Shown piece after piece: positions 60,682-64,000 of a DNA stretch of 64,000 nt (its first letter is position 1; the number at the start of each line of letters is the position of its first letter). The notes under the pieces were generated by a model. That model made no database searches. It worked only from the letters and a program-made list of their open reading frames with translations, and was not told the origin of the DNA. The position numbers and the translations under genes are program-made. The DNA is from Bugula neritina. Taxonomy: Eukaryota > Bryozoa > Gymnolaemata > Cheilostomatida > Bugulidae. Location: NCBI GenBank assembly GCA_964035545.1, contig CAXIUT010000183.1:1178001-1242000 (forward strand), given 5' to 3'.

Positions 60682-63600
60682 TTATGGGTTCACTTCAGTT
60701 AATAAAGCCAACCTATGCACGCTGCGGGTTATGATATTGTCTTTACAGCCTACATAGTCCCTCAGTTTCCCTGCTACCTTATAGTTTTTGTAGGAAAGGG
60801 CTACTTTCCTTACTACGCCATCCTTGCTCGGATATACTTGATGTACTCGAGCTAGTTTATACTGATTACGCAGCTGATTTGGATCCATAACCACTACAAC
60901 ATCTCCCACCTGAAAGTTTCGTCTTGGGGTATGCCACTTTTGGTGATGAATGAGTGTGGGTGCATACAATTCGGTCCACTTCCGCCAGAAGTCATCTGAG
61001 ACTGTATTTACCAAAGCCAGTCGCCCCCTTAAGGAGTAGTCTGTATTCCAGTTGCCAGGATTCTTGATGAAGGGTCGTCCAGTAAGTTGACAGTTAGGTG
61101 TTAATATGTTGATCTCGGAGTCTGAATCTGGCAGTAATCCCAATGGCCTCTCGTTTGGTGTGTTTGCAGCTTCAGTGCAGATTGTGAGAAGTTCTGTAGG
61201 TGAAAGCCGGCGGTTGCTCATTGAAAATGTGAAACATCTCTTGACAGCCTTTATGAGTGATTCAGCAGCGCCCTGATACCAGGGGCTGTCACCAGGTCCA
61301 AATTCCCATTGCAACCCAATTTCTGCACTGGTTTTCTTGATGGAACCTTTGTCCATGCGTCTCCACATATCTTTGAGTTCTTTTTCTGCTCCAGCTAACT
61401 GTGTTCCAGGAACAGAATAAATCTTGGATGGCCAGCCACGAATGTTGACAAATCGAGTTAATGCCAACAGGAAAGAATCACTGTCATATCCGAAAACTGC
61501 TTCGATGTGTGCTGCTCGTGAACTGATGTCTGTGAATATTACTCCATAAGCTTTGCTCGAAGTTCTAGTCTGTTTTTCTCCTCTCACAATATACGGACCA
61601 AAAAGATCTATCATTACATTGTTGAACGGCGGTCCGGTCGTTAGTCGTTCTGTAGGTAGACTTCCCATCAGTTGATCAGTAAAGCGAGGTTGTTTGAGTC
61701 GACACATTTGGCATGATGTTACTATGCCCCTAGCAACCTTAGATCCCTGCATAGTCCAAAACTCTTCTCGGAATCTTGCGAGTGTTGCATCTCGGCCACG
61801 GTGATAGCTGTCTGTATGTGCCTGCCGCATTGCCAAGTAGGTAAAGTAGTGAGTGGTGGGAAGGATTGATTGCATGTGCGTCTTAATCGCTGTCATGGGG
61901 TTATGCCTTAGGAGTCTACTGCCTACTATCCATACTTCACTCTCTGTCTTAATGGGGTGAAGCCTTGTGTATTTCCCTTTAATCTTGCTCAACTCAGAAT
62001 CTATAGTGCGTTGTACCTGCTTCAGTAAGTAGAGTTTGGCCTGCCGTAGATCTTCCACGGTGATGAGATCAGATTGGATTCCCTTAAAACTTTTGTATTT
62101 GAAGATGTTGCGAACTCGAGCTATTGTCCATGTTAGACTCTTGAGGCTGCTGAAATTTTCATATTTAATAAATGATTGGACTTCTGTTGATGCAGTGACG
62201 GTGTAAACTATTTTCTTCTCTCCAAAGACAAGCTCATTCGAGTCAGATGGCGATTTTATATCCCATTGATCCTCAGGCAGATAGAGAAAATTTGGGCCTC
62301 TCCACCATTCACTCTCAGGTTCAATGTCATTGACAGGCTTCCCTCTTGTAAGCCAATCTGCTGTGTTTTCCTTGCCACTTACCCAGTGCCAGCAGCTCAT
62401 ATCCCCATTGGTTGCTCCCTGAATTTCTCCGATGCGTACACCCTCGTAAACATGAAACCTTGTTGACTTCTTTTGGAGCATCTTGAACACCGTTTCAGAA
62501 TCTATAAGCTGATAAACTTTCTCAAACTCATAGCGCATTTCAGTCTTAATAACTTGTCTGCCTCTCTTTGACCATACGGCCGCATTGAGTTTTAGTTGAG
62601 GAATCTTGAGTTGTCGTTTTATGGGTGCTATACGACATTTAGCCGTAGCTTTGTTTACCCCTTTAGCAGTCACTTTAGATTCTGCCCTCTCATTGGCCGA
62701 AACAGGCGTGGATTGTGTGATAGAGGTACTGCTAGTAAATTCATACTTTCTTTTAATCTTTATAGACATGGACGTAGAGTCATTGACTTCTAAAGATCTG
62801 TTCAACTGTCCAGAACCGATTTGTTCTGCAAACTCAGTGACTGGGTCTCCCGGGCTCTGTAACGGGTCTGAGTCATTGGCTGACTCAATCATACAACATT
62901 CAGTGGCTATAGTATGTGATTCACTACAATCTATAATAGCCTGAGGTCTTGAAAATGACTCTGCAAACTGACTGGGAGATGTGTCGGGACTATAGATACT
63001 GTAGGCCGGCGAAGAAACTGTAGACAAGTCTAAATCACAACTGTTGAGCGTGTCGTTGTGAATGATTTGAGAAAATTCAACTTTCTCTAACTTCTCATGC
63101 GTCATGGTAGCCTGTACATGAAAGGATGAGGATGGAAGTGTAGAAAAGTTGCTAAGGGCCGGGTGTGATCCCTGCACACACAGTCCAAAGGGTCCAGAAT
63201 ATACATAGAGGTGCGGTCCTGCTTGATCAACTTGATGTTTTGGATGCAATCCAAGAAGATCGTTACCAATTAGCAGGTCGATAGGTCCCGTCTTCTTCAA
63301 TAGCTTGCTAGTGTCTACTTTTGGAAACAGAGATCCGAGTATGTTTGCATCAAGTGGCCTGTTGATAGCCCCTGTGAGTTTCCGAAGGCTGTAAGCTAAA
63401 ATCGCAAAGGTCCTTCCTTTTGGAGTTTGTAACTTTACTTCATAAATAGTAGAAGTTTCACTAACTTCATGTTCACCAAGTGTGTTCATTTCCAAATTCA
63501 CCTTATCTATCTGTCGCGCACCCCACGCTTTAGCAGCTCTCTCCGATATGAATGACGCATTGGATCCGCCGTCAAAGAATATAATAGCTGTATGAGATGT

Positions 63601-63999
63601 ACCCACTACTTGAGCCTGCTGAATGGCAAATACTGTCGCATTTCCTGGATGATTGTGCGCTCCATGATTGGGAGACACACGGACCGTGGTGCTAACAGCA
63701 GACGCTTCAGAATTCTCGTTACTCTTGTGCTTAATTTGATCAGCTTTTGCTTTATTCTTGTTGGTATTACAATTGGTATGTGTATTAGTTTCAGCTGATT
63801 TGATGCACAATAATACATGGTGGGTTGTTTTATCACAGACTGAACAAGGGGTTCGGAAATTTGGACAACGCTTAGGCTCATGGGCACCCAAGCACCTAAC
63901 ACATAGAGAATTAGTTTTTATTAACTTGTATCTTTCATCTACAGACAACGCCAAGAAATTTCTGCACTCAACAAGACAATGACGCTCACTGCGATGAAT
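60682..63999 (-). CDS. BEL/Pao gag-pol polyprotein, 5'-partial, lacking reverse transcriptase
   Basis: The frame is open from the right edge to TAA at 60,682-60,684 (1,105 codons). No start is assigned: the codon at 63,954 is TTG, and the upstream residues still fit gag. Numbering from that codon: zinc knuckles C18-C21-H25-C30 and C37-C40-H45-C50; a DUF1758 aspartic protease at about 120-262 with D128-G-G and LIGNDLLG at 228-235; a Ser/Thr/acidic linker at 263-435; an RNase H-like C-terminal part at about 439-560 (RIAPIK, IPQLKL, D485-S, ADWLTRG, WWRGP); an H2C2 integrase zinc domain H713-H718-C748-C751; an integrase core with D783 and E898; and a DUF5641-type end at about 978-1085. The RT, normally between protease and RNase H, is missing (no YVDD-like motif), and V848 occupies the second catalytic Asp position. 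It is either a degenerate copy with an in-frame deletion or, less likely, a conserved RT-less derivative. Confidence 0.85.
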   Translation of the reverse strand: MHRSERHCLVECRNFLALSVDERYKLIKTNSLCVRCLGAHEPKRCPNFRTPCSVCDKTTHHVLLCIKSAETNTHTNCNTNKNKAKADQIKHKSNENSEASAVSTTVRVSPNHGAHNHPGNATVFAIQQAQVVGTSHTAIIFFDGGSNASFISERAAKAWGARQIDKVNLEMNTLGEHEVSETSTIYEVKLQTPKGRTFAILAYSLRKLTGAINRPLDANILGSLFPKVDTSKLLKKTGPIDLLIGNDLLGLHPKHQVDQAGPHLYVYSGPFGLCVQGSHPALSNFSTLPSSSFHVQATMTHEKLEKVEFSQIIHNDTLNSCDLDLSTVSSPAYSIYSPDTSPSQFAESFSRPQAIIDCSESHTIATECCMIESANDSDPLQSPGDPVTEFAEQIGSGQLNRSLEVNDSTSMSIKIKRKYEFTSSTSITQSTPVSANERAESKVTAKGVNKATAKCRIAPIKRQLKIPQLKLNAAVWSKRGRQVIKTEMRYEFEKVYQLIDSETVFKMLQKKSTRFHVYEGVRIGEIQGATNGDMSCWHWVSGKENTADWLTRGKPVNDIEPESEWWRGPNFLYLPEDQWDIKSPSDSNELVFGEKKIVYTVTASTEVQSFIKYENFSSLKSLTWTIARVRNIFKYKSFKGIQSDLITVEDLRQAKLYLLKQVQRTIDSELSKIKGKYTRLHPIKTESEVWIVGSRLLRHNPMTAIKTHMQSILPTTHYFTYLAMRQAHTDSYHRGRDATLARFREEFWTMQGSKVARGIVTSCQMCRLKQPRFTDQLMGSLPTERLTTGPPFNNVMIDLFGPYIVRGEKQTRTSSKAYGVIFTDISSRAAHIEAVFGYDSDSFLLALTRFVNIRGWPSKIYSVPGTQLAGAEKELKDMWRRMDKGSIKKTSAEIGLQWEFGPGDSPWYQGAAESLIKAVKRCFTFSMSNRRLSPTELLTICTEAANTPNERPLGLLPDSDSEINILTPNCQLTGRPFIKNPGNWNTDYSLRGRLALVNTVSDDFWRKWTELYAPTLIHHQKWHTPRRNFQVGDVVVVMDPNQLRNQYKLARVHQVYPSKDGVVRKVALSYKNYKVAGKLRDYVGCKDNIITRSVHRLALLTEVNP

Positions 64000-64000
64000 A

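Larger units (their letters stand above)
60002..64000 (-). mobile_element. BEL/Pao-type LTR retrotransposon, 3' part, defective
   Basis: The domain order on the minus strand is gag zinc knuckles, aspartic protease, RNase H-like remnant, integrase and DUF5641-type domain. This order (integrase last, DUF1758 protease, DUF5641 tail) is characteristic of the BEL/Pao superfamily of animals and differs from Copia and Gypsy. The 5' LTR and most of gag lie beyond the right edge. The left limit is set where the satellite stops: the first non-satellite bases on the plus strand are TG, the complement of a CA-3' LTR end. The reverse transcriptase region is absent and one integrase catalytic residue is changed, so the copy cannot be autonomous. 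Family assignment is confident; the exact LTR borders are not. Confidence 0.85.

Noticed and set aside
60560-60757. Plus-strand open frame of 65 codons
   Set aside because: It overlaps the end of the BEL/Pao polyprotein and the G+C-rich segment after it; no recognisable motif or family.
63952-63954. Start codon of the polyprotein at 63,954
   Set aside because: The codon is TTG, and the frame continues open to the window edge with residues that fit the gag region before the zinc knuckles, so the gene is 5'-partial here.
62266-63982. Plus-strand open frames of 65-112 codons, and a 98-codon minus-strand frame at 63,606-63,902, inside the polyprotein
   Set aside because: They are shadows of the long minus-strand frame that encodes recognised retroelement domains.

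Overview
The window has two very different parts. Positions 1 to about 60,001 are one uninterrupted tandem-repeat (satellite) array. It is built from a 20-bp unit, consensus TGAAATAYACTGYAACAYAC, which is itself a dimer of two related 10-bp half-units. The array runs off the left edge, keeps one orientation throughout, and I saw no gene, RNA gene or transposon inside it. Positions 60,002 to 64,000 hold the 3' part of a BEL/Pao-type LTR retrotransposon on the minus strand. BEL/Pao elements are known only from animals, so the window is most likely repetitive DNA of an invertebrate or other metazoan genome. I cannot name the species.

The array is hierarchical. The 10-bp and 20-bp levels sit inside higher-order repeats (HORs) defined by recurring variant units. 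A common arrangement alternates a ~2,058-bp and a ~1,272-bp block, giving a 3,330-bp HOR; expanded or shortened versions give spacings of 3,669, 4,350 and 4,848 bp. Above that are larger copies: a ~12.3-kb tract present twice 21,967 bp apart (about 8,740-21,019 and 30,707-42,986), a head-to-tail 3,393-bp duplication (46,796-53,581), and a 3.7-kb tract repeated at offset 4,350 near the left edge. One stretch, about 55.8-58.1 kb, is more divergent than the rest. The last ~1.9 kb before the edge returns to the standard sequence and matches 35.8-37.7 kb. The minus strand of the array is full of open frames of up to about 230 codons, but these follow from the repeat unit. The plus-strand TGA closes every plus frame each 60 bp, while the minus strand reads as one 20-residue peptide repeat in any frame. 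I do not call them genes.

The retroelement reads leftward. From the right edge it carries the end of gag (two zinc knuckles), an aspartic protease of the DUF1758 type, a low-complexity linker, the C-terminal part of the Pao RNase H-like region, an integrase (H2C2 zinc domain and core) and a DUF5641-type C-terminal domain. A probable 3' LTR then abuts the satellite. The reading frame is open for 1,105 codons to the window edge, yet no reverse transcriptase is present between protease and RNase H, and the second catalytic acidic residue of the integrase is valine. The copy therefore looks defective and non-autonomous. The array-element junction falls exactly where an LTR end (CA-3' on the element strand) would be, which suggests that the element inserted into the satellite and that the array may continue beyond it.

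I found no undescribed enzymatic or defence system. The points most worth following are the nested architecture and near-identity of the satellite copies, its frame-independent minus-strand peptide, its 10-bp phasing of A-tracts, and the RT-less but open BEL/Pao reading frame.
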